Positions 48,044 through 57,461 of a stretch of DNA of 64,000 nucleotides are shown here, piece by piece (positions within the stretch are counted from its first letter, which is position 1; each line of letters opens with the position of its first letter). The notes beneath the pieces are model-generated. The model made no database searches, was not told where the DNA came from, and was given only the letters and a program-made list of their open reading frames with translations. The translations under genes and the position numbers were made by a program. The stretch comes from Bacteroidota bacterium (GTDB lineage Bacteria > Bacteroidota > Rhodothermia > Rhodothermales > UBA10348), in the NCBI GenBank assembly GCA_029262775.1, contig JAJCYR010000021.1, positions 22,189 through 86,188 of the forward strand, given 5' to 3'.

Positions 48044-48820
48044 TCAGGCAGGGACGCCGGGCGATATGGCGTCGTAAAGGGCCATGGCCTGGTCCCGTTG
48101 CGTCTCGATATTATCGGAAAATACGGGGTGACCATCAGCATACTCGGTAATCTCGGATGGAAAAATGATACCATCTGCGAAATGCATTCCCACCCGATTG
48201 GGGCTCATACCTTCGAGGTCCTGCTTCGAAGCGAGTTTGAGCGACACGATGTCTTCGGCAGACATCGTGTCCTCGAAGTCAACGATTTGTGGGGTGTAGG
48301 CAATTTTGGCATCGCGGAACAGGGCGTCGTCCGCGAATTCCGTGCGGAGGACGTACGGAACGTAACCGCTCATCCAACCGAACGCGTGGACCAGGTCTGG
48401 TTGCCACCCGAGATTCCTGATAGTGCGGATGACACTGCGGGAGAAAAAGGCGGCGCGCTCCAGGTTATCCGTAAATGTTTTCCCTGACCGATCGGCAAAG
48501 ACTCCCTTGCGTTTGAAATAGTACACGTTGTCCATGAAATAGACCTGGAGGCGGATACCAGGAATAGATGCCACCTTCACACGCAGGGTTTCCGTCCGGT
48601 CGCCGAGCGTGATTTCACTGCCCGAGAGGCGAATGACCTCATGGAGTCGGTTCCTGCGCTCGCTTACCGTGGCATAGCGGGGCATCATGATACGCGTTTC
48701 GTAGTCTCCCGTCTCGTGCAGGGCTTCCGGGAGATGCCGTGCCAGTCGGGCGATGTACGACGTGTCGGAAAATGGCGCCACTTCTCCGGAAATGATCAGA
48801 ATCCTCTTCGGGTTTGCCAT
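48044..48820 (-). CDS. Glycogen/starch synthase-like protein, N-terminal GT5 domain only
   Basis: A 258-residue protein homologous to the N-terminal half of GT5 glycogen synthases. It has ILIISGEVAPFSDTSYIARL (the usual opening, but with the KTGG sugar-nucleotide motif replaced by SDTSY), IMMPRYATVSERRNRLHEVI, RLQVYFMDNVYYFKRKGVF and HAFGWMSGYVPYVL. The GT-B C-terminal half that binds ADP-glucose is absent; the frame ends in a non-conserved tail. Short homologues of this kind are annotated as glycogen/starch synthase in Bacteroidota and also lie near DUF4270-type genes. Catalytic activity is doubtful; a regulatory or scaffolding role is possible. glgC lies 4 kb away. Confidence 0.82.
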   Translation of the reverse strand: MANPKRILIISGEVAPFSDTSYIARLARHLPEALHETGDYETRIMMPRYATVSERRNRLHEVIRLSGSEITLGDRTETLRVKVASIPGIRLQVYFMDNVYYFKRKGVFADRSGKTFTDNLERAAFFSRSVIRTIRNLGWQPDLVHAFGWMSGYVPYVLRTEFADDALFRDAKIAYTPQIVDFEDTMSAEDIVSLKLASKQDLEGMSPNRVGMHFADGIIFPSEITEYADGHPVFSDNIETQRDQAMALYDAISPGVPA

Positions 48821-48850
48821 GCCTGCTTCAATTGATGTGGAAGAGCCCCC

Positions 48851-48880
48851 AAAATACGAAATAGCGAATCTTTTTACAAG
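48851..48880 (-). promoter_or_regulatory. Candidate promoter for the starch-synthase-like gene
   Basis: Reading the minus strand, TTG (48880-48878) is followed after 20 bases by TATTTTG (48857-48851), close to the TTG/TAnnTTTG pattern of Bacteroidota promoters but one base short in the -7 element. It lies 31 bp upstream of the start codon, in an A+T-rich gap between divergent genes. Confidence 0.33.
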
Positions 48881-48939
48881 ATTGGTGAAGTGTTGCGAGG
48901 CGCGGGAAAGAAAATGAAAAGCGGGAGTACAAGCGCGGC

Positions 48940-49341
48940 ATGGAGAAGCATCCGATCATACTCTTCGATGGTGTCTGCAACCTCTGCAATGCCAGTGTCA
49001 ACTTCGTGATTGACCGGGATGAGGATGCCGTATTTCGCTTCGGCGCCCTTCAGTCGGAGGCCGGGGCCCGGATGTTGTCCGAATATGGACTGGAGGCCGG
49101 CCGCCTGGACAGCATTGTTCTGGTGGAGGACGGAGCCGTATACGATGCGTCGGACGCTGCGCTGCGCGTAGCACGCAGACTGGGGGGCATGATGAAACTG
49201 CTTTGGGTGCTGCGCTTCATACCGAAACCCGTTCGGGACGCCGTGTACAACTGGATAGCCGGGAACAGGTACCGCTGGTTCGGGACGCAGGAAAGTTGTC
49301 GCCTGCCAACGCCCGATCTGGCAGGCCGATTCATAGGATAG
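48940..49341 (+). CDS. DCC family thiol-disulfide oxidoreductase
   Basis: A 133-residue member of the DCC/DUF393 (YuxK-like) family. The defining motif is at the start: ILFDGVCNLCNASVNFVIDR, with the DxxCxxC cysteines. The family's downstream segments follow (FRFGALQSEAGARMLSEYGL; DASDAALRVARRLGG; GNRYRWFGTQESCRLP). The redox substrate is unknown. The gene stands alone on the + strand between two minus-strand genes; its stop lies 5 bp from the convergent DUF4175-like gene. The ATG at 48940 is preceded by gcgcggc with no strong ribosome-binding site. Confidence 0.9.
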   Translation: MEKHPIILFDGVCNLCNASVNFVIDRDEDAVFRFGALQSEAGARMLSEYGLEAGRLDSIVLVEDGAVYDASDAALRVARRLGGMMKLLWVLRFIPKPVRDAVYNWIAGNRYRWFGTQESCRLPTPDLAGRFIG

Positions 49342-49346
49342 ATCAG

Positions 49347-52300
49347 TTACTCTGGAGTTTGTCCCGACTCCTGGAGCAGCTCAAAATAGCGACGAATCAG
49401 TTGCTGATAGTCGTCGGCATAGCCGGATTCGAGTGCCCGGATCAGATCCCTCCGGAGGCGTTCGGCCTGCTCGGAGGGTGTCAGTTCCGCGGGGCTGTCG
49501 CGCAGGATGTCATCTGCCGAGCGCCCCTCGCGCTTGTTCTCGCGCCCCCGCTCCTGCAGGGACTGTGATGCCTGAAGAAGTCGTGTCAGAATTTCGTTCT
49601 GACGCTGAATTGTTTGCCGGTTGGCCCGGTTTTCAGATAATTCCTGTATGGACTCCTGCATCTGCTCTGCGATGCGGTTCAGGTCCCCGAGAGCCTTGTT
49701 CCGGAGCTCCCGGTTTCGGCTCAGTTGCCTCAGCTGTTGACGCATCTGCTCCTGCTGGGCACCAAGCTGCCGCAGGCGCTCGGTCATGTCCTGTGTAAGT
49801 CGGTTGCCCTGCATGTCATTGAGCAGCTGCTGGATCTGCTGGTTGAGTTGCTGCTGCTGTTGGCCCATGTTCTGAAGCTGCTCCATCATCTGCTCCATGG
49901 ACATGTTGCTCTGGCCAGCACCGGACGCATTGCTCATCTGGTTGAGGAGGTCACTGAGCAGGAGCGCCAATTCATTGAGATGGGACATGGCACCCTGCTG
50001 GCCGGTCGTGGCCCGGCGGGCCGTCCGTTCTGTCAGCGCGTCGGTCGATTCGCTCATGAGGCGCAATGCATTGCCCGTTTCTTCCTGGATGATACGGGAC
50101 ATCTGGGGGATTTCACGCGAGAGCCGCTGCAGCGTGTCGGCTACTACGGCCAGACCGTCACTGAGCTGCGCCTGATGCCTTGCTGCTTCCCTCAGCCGTG
50201 GGGAATCGATGGCAAAGCCATCCACGTCCTGCCTCAGGGCCTCCTGGTCCCTGGACAGCGTGAGTACGTCTTCGAGTACAGAACGAACGCCGGCCAGATT
50301 GACCTGCTGCTGCTGCCCGGCCGTATTCATCTGTAGCTGAGACAGATCACCCGAAAGCTGTTGCAACTGCTGGGACATGTCCTGTTGCTGCTCCTGGGCT
50401 TTCTGCGGATCGCCGGAACGCAGTTCTTCCGCATTTTCCTGCATTTTTTCAGGCATTTTCTGGTCCGCGGTATCTTCTACCAGATCCTGCATTTCCTGCT
50501 TGGGCTGATTTCGCAACTCTTCCATGCGCTCCTGGATCTCCTGGAGCTTCTCTTGCAGGTTTTCCATTTCTTCGGCAGCCTGCTCCTGCTGCTCGGCGAG
50601 CTGCTCCTTCTTCGCATCCTGCTTTTCGGTGTTTTCCTCTGCCGGTAATCTGCTTGACTCTTCAGCGAGTTGCTCCTCGGTCCGGGCCAGGTCATCGGCG
50701 CGTTTCTGGGCCTCTTCCATGTCCTGTTGGACACGAAAATTCTTGAACAGCTCCAGCGTCCGTTCCAGCCGCTTTTGGTACTCGGTTTCGGAGAACTCGA
50801 AATTTTCCAGTGCCTGCTGCATCTGGTTCGGATTCATCTGCTTGAGGGACTCCTCCAGATCACGCAGGGATTCCATGAGCTCGGGCGAACGTATTTCCTC
50901 GACCACCTCCTGCAGTTCCTCAAACGAACGGAGGGTCTCTTCGGAAACAAGGTCCTCGCTGGCCATGTCATCGGCCATTTCCTGCATTTTTTCGGCTACA
51001 TCGTCTATGGCTTCCTCCATCTCACGCTGCTGCTCCTGCAGCTTCTCGACGGCCCGCTCGTCCTGGAAGTCCGTATCCGGATCGCGCAACAGCTCCTCGC
51101 GCAGGGCATCAAAGTCCTCGCGAGCCTGTCGGGCTCTGTCCATGAGTTCGTCGAGACTGTCCTCGGCATCGTCTTCCTTGGCGTCGAGCGACTCATACTT
51201 CTCAGTCACCGACGGAAGGCGCAGGCGGTGCACCCGGGACTGGGCCGCTTTGAAACCTGCGACGGAATCGTTGTCCCTGACCTCGACATAGTACTCCAGC
51301 ACATCGCCCGGAACGAGGTCCAGCCCGGTGGTCGCCGCTACGTCCCAGTCGTAGGGTATTTCCTGGTCGAGCTGCAGCGTACTGCCTATCGGAAGCGGGG
51401 TTGTTGCGAACGAATCGGAAACCTGTCCGAAACGGCTTTCGGCAAGACGGGTGAACAGGGTCAGATCGCGAAAGCCATAATCATCGGTTATACCGAGCAG
51501 CAGGAACGTTCGCAGGTCTCCAGGCAAATCCGACATCAGATCGGGCTGAAGAATGGTGATGTCCGGCGCCAGGTCCCTGCTGGCTGAGATCCTGTATTCG
51601 ATGGGCGATGCGTTCGGAATGTCATCCGGAGAAAGCAGTTCAGCGCGCCACGTATCATTTCCCGTGACGGGAAACGCAGCCGTTATTTCGGATCCGTCCA
51701 CGCTGGCATTGATTGTACGTCCCGAGCCGAATACCAACCGGGCACGTTCCACCTCCGAGCCGGAGGCCCGGATACGTACGCGGACCTGGGTGCCCATGAG
51801 CGCTGACACATCGCCCACATTGTTGTCAAGCGACCGCTCCGGCAGACGCGTATAGCGTGGGTAGGTGAGATCGATGTTGAGTTGGGACACAAGGGGCCGG
51901 TTCATCAGCGTTACGGAGTACCATGGACTCGACACGCCCGCCGCAACGACGCGATAGCGGAAATCCCGTTTCACGTCGTTGATGGATGCACGCCACGCGC
52001 CAGGCGTTTCCAATACGGACATGTCAGTCATCTGGGCCTGGTTCTCACCGGTCTGCATGGTCTCGAGGCCCGGGCGAATACCATCCGGCGCACCTGCCAG
52101 CACCACCTCAACGTGGAGGGTGGCCCCGGCTATGAGTTCAATCGAACCCGGTTCAACAGCCACCTGGAACGGGGCCGGGCGCGTGAACGAGGTACCGGGC
52201 TGTACAAGGCGTCCTCCAGCATCGAATATCCAACCGGGTGCGGCCAGCGCCACGACGGCGAGTACGACCACGGGCACGGAGAGCAGGCGTGCCGGTCGGG

Positions 52301-52772
52301 CAATCGTGTTCCAGGGGGCCACGCGAGCGGCGGCTGAATCCGGGACCGGCTCAGCGAGTCCGGCGACAGCACGGTCAATGACATCCGAGGGGGCATCCGA
52401 ATGCCGCCCGGATACAAGTTGCAGCAAATTGATGAGGCGATCCGATATGCCTTCATTGGCGCGGCCGAGTAGTCGGGCCACATCCTGGTCGCTGAGGCCC
52501 GGCAGCAACTCAAAAGCCTGGAGGACGGGGCGAACTAGCCACCACAATGCGGAGCCGGTCAGAACCGCAACAAAGAGAGTAACGAGCGATATCCGTACGG
52601 CGGGTGCCGTCCACAGCCAGGCTTCGAGCGCCACGAGAAGAACGGCGAGGGACAGAACGAGTGCGAGTGCCGTGAGCCCCCCTCGGGTAAGGTTGACGGC
52701 AACCATGCGCCGGCGCGCCCGCGCCAGGCTCTGACGTACGTGGTCTACGAGGTAACGTGTCTGATTGCTCAT
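49347..52772 (-). CDS. Large membrane protein with long Gln/Glu coiled coils (DUF4175-like)
   Basis: A 1141-residue protein. The N-terminus has two membrane helices (GLTALALVLSLAVLLVALEA; ISLVTLFVAVLTGSALWWLV) and a third near residue 175. Next come beta-rich, probably periplasmic domains (~200-540), then about 500 residues of heptad-like Glu/Gln/Leu/Met sequence (EDSLDELMDRARQAREDFDA; QQQQLNQQIQQLLNDMQGNR) predicted to form long coiled coils. The arrangement resembles DUF4175 proteins. Function unknown; possibly an envelope tether or stress sensor. The ATG at 52772 starts just before the first helix. It diverges from glgC across 98 bp. Confidence 0.8.
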   Translation of the reverse strand: MSNQTRYLVDHVRQSLARARRRMVAVNLTRGGLTALALVLSLAVLLVALEAWLWTAPAVRISLVTLFVAVLTGSALWWLVRPVLQAFELLPGLSDQDVARLLGRANEGISDRLINLLQLVSGRHSDAPSDVIDRAVAGLAEPVPDSAAARVAPWNTIARPARLLSVPVVVLAVVALAAPGWIFDAGGRLVQPGTSFTRPAPFQVAVEPGSIELIAGATLHVEVVLAGAPDGIRPGLETMQTGENQAQMTDMSVLETPGAWRASINDVKRDFRYRVVAAGVSSPWYSVTLMNRPLVSQLNIDLTYPRYTRLPERSLDNNVGDVSALMGTQVRVRIRASGSEVERARLVFGSGRTINASVDGSEITAAFPVTGNDTWRAELLSPDDIPNASPIEYRISASRDLAPDITILQPDLMSDLPGDLRTFLLLGITDDYGFRDLTLFTRLAESRFGQVSDSFATTPLPIGSTLQLDQEIPYDWDVAATTGLDLVPGDVLEYYVEVRDNDSVAGFKAAQSRVHRLRLPSVTEKYESLDAKEDDAEDSLDELMDRARQAREDFDALREELLRDPDTDFQDERAVEKLQEQQREMEEAIDDVAEKMQEMADDMASEDLVSEETLRSFEELQEVVEEIRSPELMESLRDLEESLKQMNPNQMQQALENFEFSETEYQKRLERTLELFKNFRVQQDMEEAQKRADDLARTEEQLAEESSRLPAEENTEKQDAKKEQLAEQQEQAAEEMENLQEKLQEIQERMEELRNQPKQEMQDLVEDTADQKMPEKMQENAEELRSGDPQKAQEQQQDMSQQLQQLSGDLSQLQMNTAGQQQQVNLAGVRSVLEDVLTLSRDQEALRQDVDGFAIDSPRLREAARHQAQLSDGLAVVADTLQRLSREIPQMSRIIQEETGNALRLMSESTDALTERTARRATTGQQGAMSHLNELALLLSDLLNQMSNASGAGQSNMSMEQMMEQLQNMGQQQQQLNQQIQQLLNDMQGNRLTQDMTERLRQLGAQQEQMRQQLRQLSRNRELRNKALGDLNRIAEQMQESIQELSENRANRQTIQRQNEILTRLLQASQSLQERGRENKREGRSADDILRDSPAELTPSEQAERLRRDLIRALESGYADDYQQLIRRYFELLQESGQTPE

Positions 52773-52870
52773 GGAAACCGTGTACACCCCGCCCAATCGT
52801 CGTGTTTCACCGTTCAATAATTTGCGCTGGCCGCCCGGGAGCAGTAGGTTCAATTAAACTATGGACGAAC

Positions 52871-54151
52871 ATGTCATACAACCCCAAGAAAACGATTGCC
52901 ATGGTACTCGGCGGCGGCGCTGGCACCCGTCTTTTTCCGCTGACACACCGTCGATCGAAGCCTGCCGTACCGCTCGCAGGTAAATACCGGCTCATTGACA
53001 TCCCGGTATCGAACTGCATCAACTCGGACATCAACAAGATTTTTGTGCTGACACAGTACAATTCTGCAAGCTTGAATCGGCACCTGACGCAGACCTATCG
53101 TTTCGATGCGTTTCGCGACGGGTTTGTGAACATCCTGGCCGCCGAGCAGACGCCCGAGTCGAAGGAGTGGTTCCAGGGCACGGCCGATGCCGTTCGTCAG
53201 AGCATGAGGCACCTCGAGTCGTACACCTGTGATCTTATCCTGATTCTTTCTGGAGACCAGCTGTACTCAATGGACTACCGGCACATGCTGGCCGCCCACG
53301 TTGAAAAAGACGCCGACATCAGCATTGCCACCATACCTGTGCACGCCGATCACGCCCCGGGATTCGGTATTCTGAAGGCCGATGACGAAGAGCGCATTAC
53401 CCACTTCCACGAGAAGCCGGCCGCGGACGAGTTGGCCGGAAAACAGAGTCGTGTAAGTCCCGAAATGGAACAGGCAGGACGCACATACCTGGCATCGATG
53501 GGTATTTATGTGTTCTCCCGCGGCGTGCTGCTCGACCTCCTGGACGCATCGCCCGGTGCGCACGACTTCGGCAAGGAAATCATTCCTGACGCCATTTCCA
53601 CCAGGAACGTCGTGTCATTCCCGTTTGAGGGGTATTGGAGCGACATCGGTACGATCAGCTCTTTTTTCGAGGCAAATCTGATGCTCGCACGCAGCAAACC
53701 CGAATTTGATATGTACAACCCGGAGATGCCCCTCTATACAAATGCGCGCATGTTGCCACCGGCCAAAATCCAGAACTCATTTGTCGAGAACTCGCTGATT
53801 GCGGAGGCATCGGTCGTGCTGAACGCGAAGATTTCCAACTGCGTGATCGGGCTCCGGTCGTACGTGGGCAACAACGTGTCGCTCATGAACACGGTCATGC
53901 TGGGCTCGGATTATTATCACTGGCAGAATGCGTCGCATCGACCATCAAAAACAGGCCCGGAAAAACCTGGAATCGGGGATGATACGGTGGTCGAGCGTGC
54001 GATCATTGACCGCAATGCGTGTATCGGCAAACGATGCGTGATCCGCAACCATGAGGGCCGCGAGACGGTCGATGGGGATAACTATTTCATTCGCGAGGGA
54101 ATCATTGTAATTCCGAAGAACGCCCATATTCCGGACGGCACGGTTATTTGA
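52871..54151 (+). CDS. glgC: Glucose-1-phosphate adenylyltransferase
   Basis: ADP-glucose pyrophosphorylase, the committed step of glycogen synthesis. The 426-residue protein carries the nucleotidyltransferase signature VLGGGAGTRLFPLTHRRSKP, then PLAGKYRLIDIPVSNCINSD, the catalytic-region DLILILSGDQLYSMDY and HFHEKPAA. A C-terminal left-handed beta-helix follows (FVENSLIAEASVVLNAKISN; VERAIIDRNACIGKRCVIRN). The motifs are of the plant/cyanobacterial type. The ATG at 52871 fits the family start. The following receptor gene starts one base after its stop region (TGACATG). It supports a glycogen theme with the starch-synthase-like gene at 48044. Confidence 0.95.
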   Translation: MSYNPKKTIAMVLGGGAGTRLFPLTHRRSKPAVPLAGKYRLIDIPVSNCINSDINKIFVLTQYNSASLNRHLTQTYRFDAFRDGFVNILAAEQTPESKEWFQGTADAVRQSMRHLESYTCDLILILSGDQLYSMDYRHMLAAHVEKDADISIATIPVHADHAPGFGILKADDEERITHFHEKPAADELAGKQSRVSPEMEQAGRTYLASMGIYVFSRGVLLDLLDASPGAHDFGKEIIPDAISTRNVVSFPFEGYWSDIGTISSFFEANLMLARSKPEFDMYNPEMPLYTNARMLPPAKIQNSFVENSLIAEASVVLNAKISNCVIGLRSYVGNNVSLMNTVMLGSDYYHWQNASHRPSKTGPEKPGIGDDTVVERAIIDRNACIGKRCVIRNHEGRETVDGDNYFIREGIIVIPKNAHIPDGTVI

Positions 54152-54152
54152 C

Positions 54153-56151
54153 ATGCGTGCCATACGGACGGGGGTATGGTGGTTCTGCTGGTTGTATCTG
54201 CTCGGGACGGGTCCAGCCCTCGCTCAAAAAACGCATGCGCCCGACGATTCCCTGCGTTTTTACGCGTTGGAGGAAATTGTGATTGGGGCTGTGGTCGACG
54301 AAGAAGAGGTAAGCGGCGTCTCGGAATCGCGGTTATACCGGGTGCGGTTTGCCGACGTAGCAAGCGTTCACGGCTCGGTCGTTTCGGATCTACTTCGGAC
54401 GGTGCCGGGCCTGCATGTACAGACGAACTCCAGGGGGGAGACGTTGGCCTACATGCGGGGTGCCGGGGAGCGCCAGACGGAATATCTTCTTGACGGGGTA
54501 CCGATGAATATTCCATGGGACAACCGTTTTGACCTTGGGGCACTCCCGGCGGCAGTCGTGGGATCGGTGACTGCCGTTCGGAGTGCAGCAGGGCCGCGAT
54601 TGGGTACGGGCGGGGCGGGGGGTCCTTCTTGGGTCGAGGGCACCAGCGCTGTCAGCGTCCATACTTGAGGTCTCGGGCAAGCTGGCGTCAGGCGGGCTGA
54701 GGCAGTACGATGGGCTGTGGGGACGCCGCTCCGGGCAACGCTCGGTGGTCATCAGTGGCAGCATCCTGTCGCGAGATGGGCTCCCGATAGCCTCCCCCAC
54801 CGAAGTTCCATTGGATGGTGACCGGGACCGGCGGCTCAATAGCGACCGGGCCTCTGCGTCTGGTTTTTTGCGGTGGCAGGAGGGGAAGATGACCCTCATG
54901 GCTCTGCACGCGGAATCAGAGGCGGGCGTGGCGCCAGAGGGCCACTTGACCACGGCGGCGGATCCTCCGAGATTGTGGCGGTATCCTGTGTGGCGAAATT
55001 CGATAGTATCTGTTGGGGGGCAGTGGACCCCGTGGCTACAGAGTGTTACCTGGATTTCGCGTTTTGAGCAGCATATCGACGCGTTCCCCGACGTGATGTT
55101 TGATGAGGCCGAAGAGCGACAGGAGGATCTTGACGTGACGTTGGGCACGAGGTTGCTGGGAGAGACTGTGTGGCGCGGGGTGCTGGTGGCGACAACGGCG
55201 CAGCTTGTGACGAGCCGTCACGACAAAAAGGAGCGCCTTCTCCGGCCTGTCGCGGAACCTCTACTTGACGAAAATTTCCGGGAGTGGAACGGTGTAATCG
55301 GTATGGATGTGGCCGGTCGCATTCCCCGTGTAGCAAGATTGTTCTCCGGGACGTCGATCGAGTGGAAGACCATGCCAGAGACGGGCCAGAAGCCCGGGCG
55401 AGATGGCTTTCGTGCGGTGACAGGATATGCCGCGCTGGAACGGGCTGTAGCAAAAGAATGGACGCTTGGTGCGACAGCCGCGAGGGAAGTGCGCATGCCA
55501 ACCATGCGCGAGCTCTTCGGCGATGCTTTGGACCGGTTTCTGCTGAATCCGGAATTGGAACCGGAGGTGACACATGTTACGGAAGTGGCGTTGCGTGGAC
55601 GTATTCGAGGGGCCCGAATTGGCATTACAGCATTCAGGAACCGGACGTTCAATACGATTGATCAGGAAAACGTAGTGGTGGAGGGTGTCCGACGACGACG
55701 ACGTGTCAATCTGGAGGGTAGTCGGGTTTGGGGAGTTGAGTTGACGGCAATGGCACAGCGGCCTGGACGCGGGCTCGTCTTTGGCGGCCATGGTACGTGG
55801 ATGCGTCCGGCTGAATTGACGCCAAATGGTACGGTGCATCTGATCGAACGTCCGGAAGTGCTCTCACAATTCTTTGCCAGAAAGACACTGGGGGCGTTCG
55901 TTGAATTGGGAATCCGCGCCGATTACACGGGGCGCGCATGGGCAAAATCGGGTGCTGACACGCTTGTACCGCTCCCTCTCGCATTGTTGGTACACCCGGA
56001 CATTACCTATCGAAGACTTGTTGGTCGCTCGTCATGGTTCCTGGAGGTATCGGCTGGAGCGAAAAACGCCTTCGACTCCGTGCTCCTGCCTCAGTTGGGC
56101 CTGCCCGAGGCTGGAAGATCCGTCTTTCTGAACGTGGCGCTCAGCCATTGA
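54153..56151 (+). pseudogene. TonB-dependent receptor interrupted by a +1 frameshift at a G run
   Basis: Two overlapping frames together encode one ~665-residue TonB-dependent receptor. The first (54153-54668) holds the signal peptide (FCWLYLLGTGPALAQ) and the plug domain (VVSDLLRTVPGLHVQTNSRG; RQTEYLLDGVPMNIPW). The second (54583-56151) holds the barrel, ending RSVFLNVALSH. The frames meet at GGGGGG (54617-54622): removing one G joins GTGGAG to VLLGSRAPALSAS, a natural continuation. So either the gene is truly broken or phase-variable, or the base is a sequencing error. It lacks the carboxypeptidase-like domain of the 6616 receptor. It starts directly after glgC, and its 3' end overlaps the convergent pyrF fusion by 11 bp. 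Substrate unknown. Confidence 0.82.
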
Positions 56152-57286
56152 AATGCTCGCAGTAACTGTGTGCGACGGGTCTCTCGCTGAACAGGGCGCG
56201 GGTTCGCGACCATGTCTTCCGGAAAAAGTCGGACGATCGGTAGGCCTGTAGGGCGTCATCGGATGTCCAGGTGGACACGGTCGTGAAGACGTTCGGATGC
56301 TCGGCGTCGCGCAGGAGTAGCAGCGACCGGCAGCCGCCGAAGGCTTCAATGCGTGGTTTGGCATCTTCGAAAAGGCGAATAAACGTGTCGGTGTGCTCTT
56401 TCTGGAAGGTCATCCGGACGGTGCGATAGAGCATCTGATCGTAATGGGCGGAGTGCACGTCGTGCGCTTGGTGTCGGGTCGCAGGCCGCAGATCGGCTGC
56501 GAGACCGGCTGCTACGCGCCCAGCATCCTGGGCGAACTCCTCTTCATTCGAGGCATACAGTATGGATCGGCTGCTGTTCACGAGAACCGGTCCACCAGCG
56601 GCGGCTGCCATGACTTCCCGGGCGCTGCCACCCTGGGCACCCACACCAGGGATCAGAAAAGGGACGTCCGGATGCGACGCGCGGAGCCGGGCCATGGCGC
56701 CGAGGTCTGTGGCACCTACCACAAAACCGGCGTCAGCCGGGAGGGATTCAGCCCACGACGTGGCGTGCCGTGCAACGTGCTCATAGACCGGCATGCCGCC
56801 AGAGTCAAGCAATTGCACGTTGTCACCTCCGGGGTTGCTCGTGCGCACAAGTACGAAGGCGCACGTTCCCGGGCGGGTAAGGAAGGGTTCCACGGAATCG
56901 CGCCCCATGTACGGCGCGACCGTGATGGAATCGAAGCCGAGACGATCGAATACGAAGCGGGCGTAAAAAGCGGCCGAGTTGCCGATATCGCCCCGCTTGG
57001 CATCGGCGATAGTGAGCGCGCGCTGGCGGGCGAGTGGGACGAGTTCGCTGAGCAGATCCATTCCATCTCCTCCAAGCGCCTCAAAGAATGCAAAATTGAA
57101 TTTGTAGGCAGACGCGGAAGAGGCGGTGGCGTCGATGATCGCTGTGCAGAATGCACGCACGGCTTGAACAGGCTCTGTGCCGAGATGTGACGGAAGTCTG
57201 TCGACATCCGGGTCGATTCCTACACACAGGCACGACTGTTTTTCGAACTGGGCTGCAGCGAGTCGCTGGGAAAAAGTGGAGTTCAC
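56141..57286 (-). CDS. pyrF: Orotidine 5'-phosphate decarboxylase fused to an ABM-type monooxygenase-like domain
   Basis: A 381-residue fusion. Residues 1-~275 are a type 2 OMP decarboxylase, the last step of UMP synthesis: LCVGIDPDVDRLPSHLG, YKFNFAFFEALGGDGMDLL, the catalytic lysine in ADAKRGDIGNSA (Lys97), APYMGRDSVEPFL, and LIPGVGAQGG with NSSRSILYA near the phosphate site. From Met285 to the end lie 97 residues resembling the antibiotic-biosynthesis-monooxygenase (ABM) ferredoxin-like fold (MLYRTVRMTFQKEHTDTFIR; FTTVSTWTSDDALQAYRSSD). Met285 could once have been a separate start, so the fusion may come from loss of a stop. The start is GTG at 57286. The domain's role is unknown. Confidence 0.88.
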   Translation of the reverse strand: MNSTFSQRLAAAQFEKQSCLCVGIDPDVDRLPSHLGTEPVQAVRAFCTAIIDATASSASAYKFNFAFFEALGGDGMDLLSELVPLARQRALTIADAKRGDIGNSAAFYARFVFDRLGFDSITVAPYMGRDSVEPFLTRPGTCAFVLVRTSNPGGDNVQLLDSGGMPVYEHVARHATSWAESLPADAGFVVGATDLGAMARLRASHPDVPFLIPGVGAQGGSAREVMAAAAGGPVLVNSSRSILYASNEEEFAQDAGRVAAGLAADLRPATRHQAHDVHSAHYDQMLYRTVRMTFQKEHTDTFIRLFEDAKPRIEAFGGCRSLLLLRDAEHPNVFTTVSTWTSDDALQAYRSSDFFRKTWSRTRALFSERPVAHSYCEHFNG

Positions 57287-57461
57287 AAAGAATTAACGTC
57301 TGATTAAGGGGCCCTCAATTGGGCCGGGAGCGCTCGTCACGACGGAAAATAGTTGTCACTGACTTAACAGTGTACACCTGCCTCTATGAAGCGCAGGAAC
57401 CGATTTTGTCTGGGGGTTTTGGACGTGGTGTACCGTTTCAACTTATCGCCGGAGATTGACC

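Noticed and set aside
57287..57461. The 175-bp gap before the large acyl-CoA dehydrogenase was examined for a small RNA or promoter.
   Set aside because: Only a 5-bp hairpin (ggccc/gggcc) and scattered TTTG words are visible, with no spacing that fits a promoter and no RNA-like structure.
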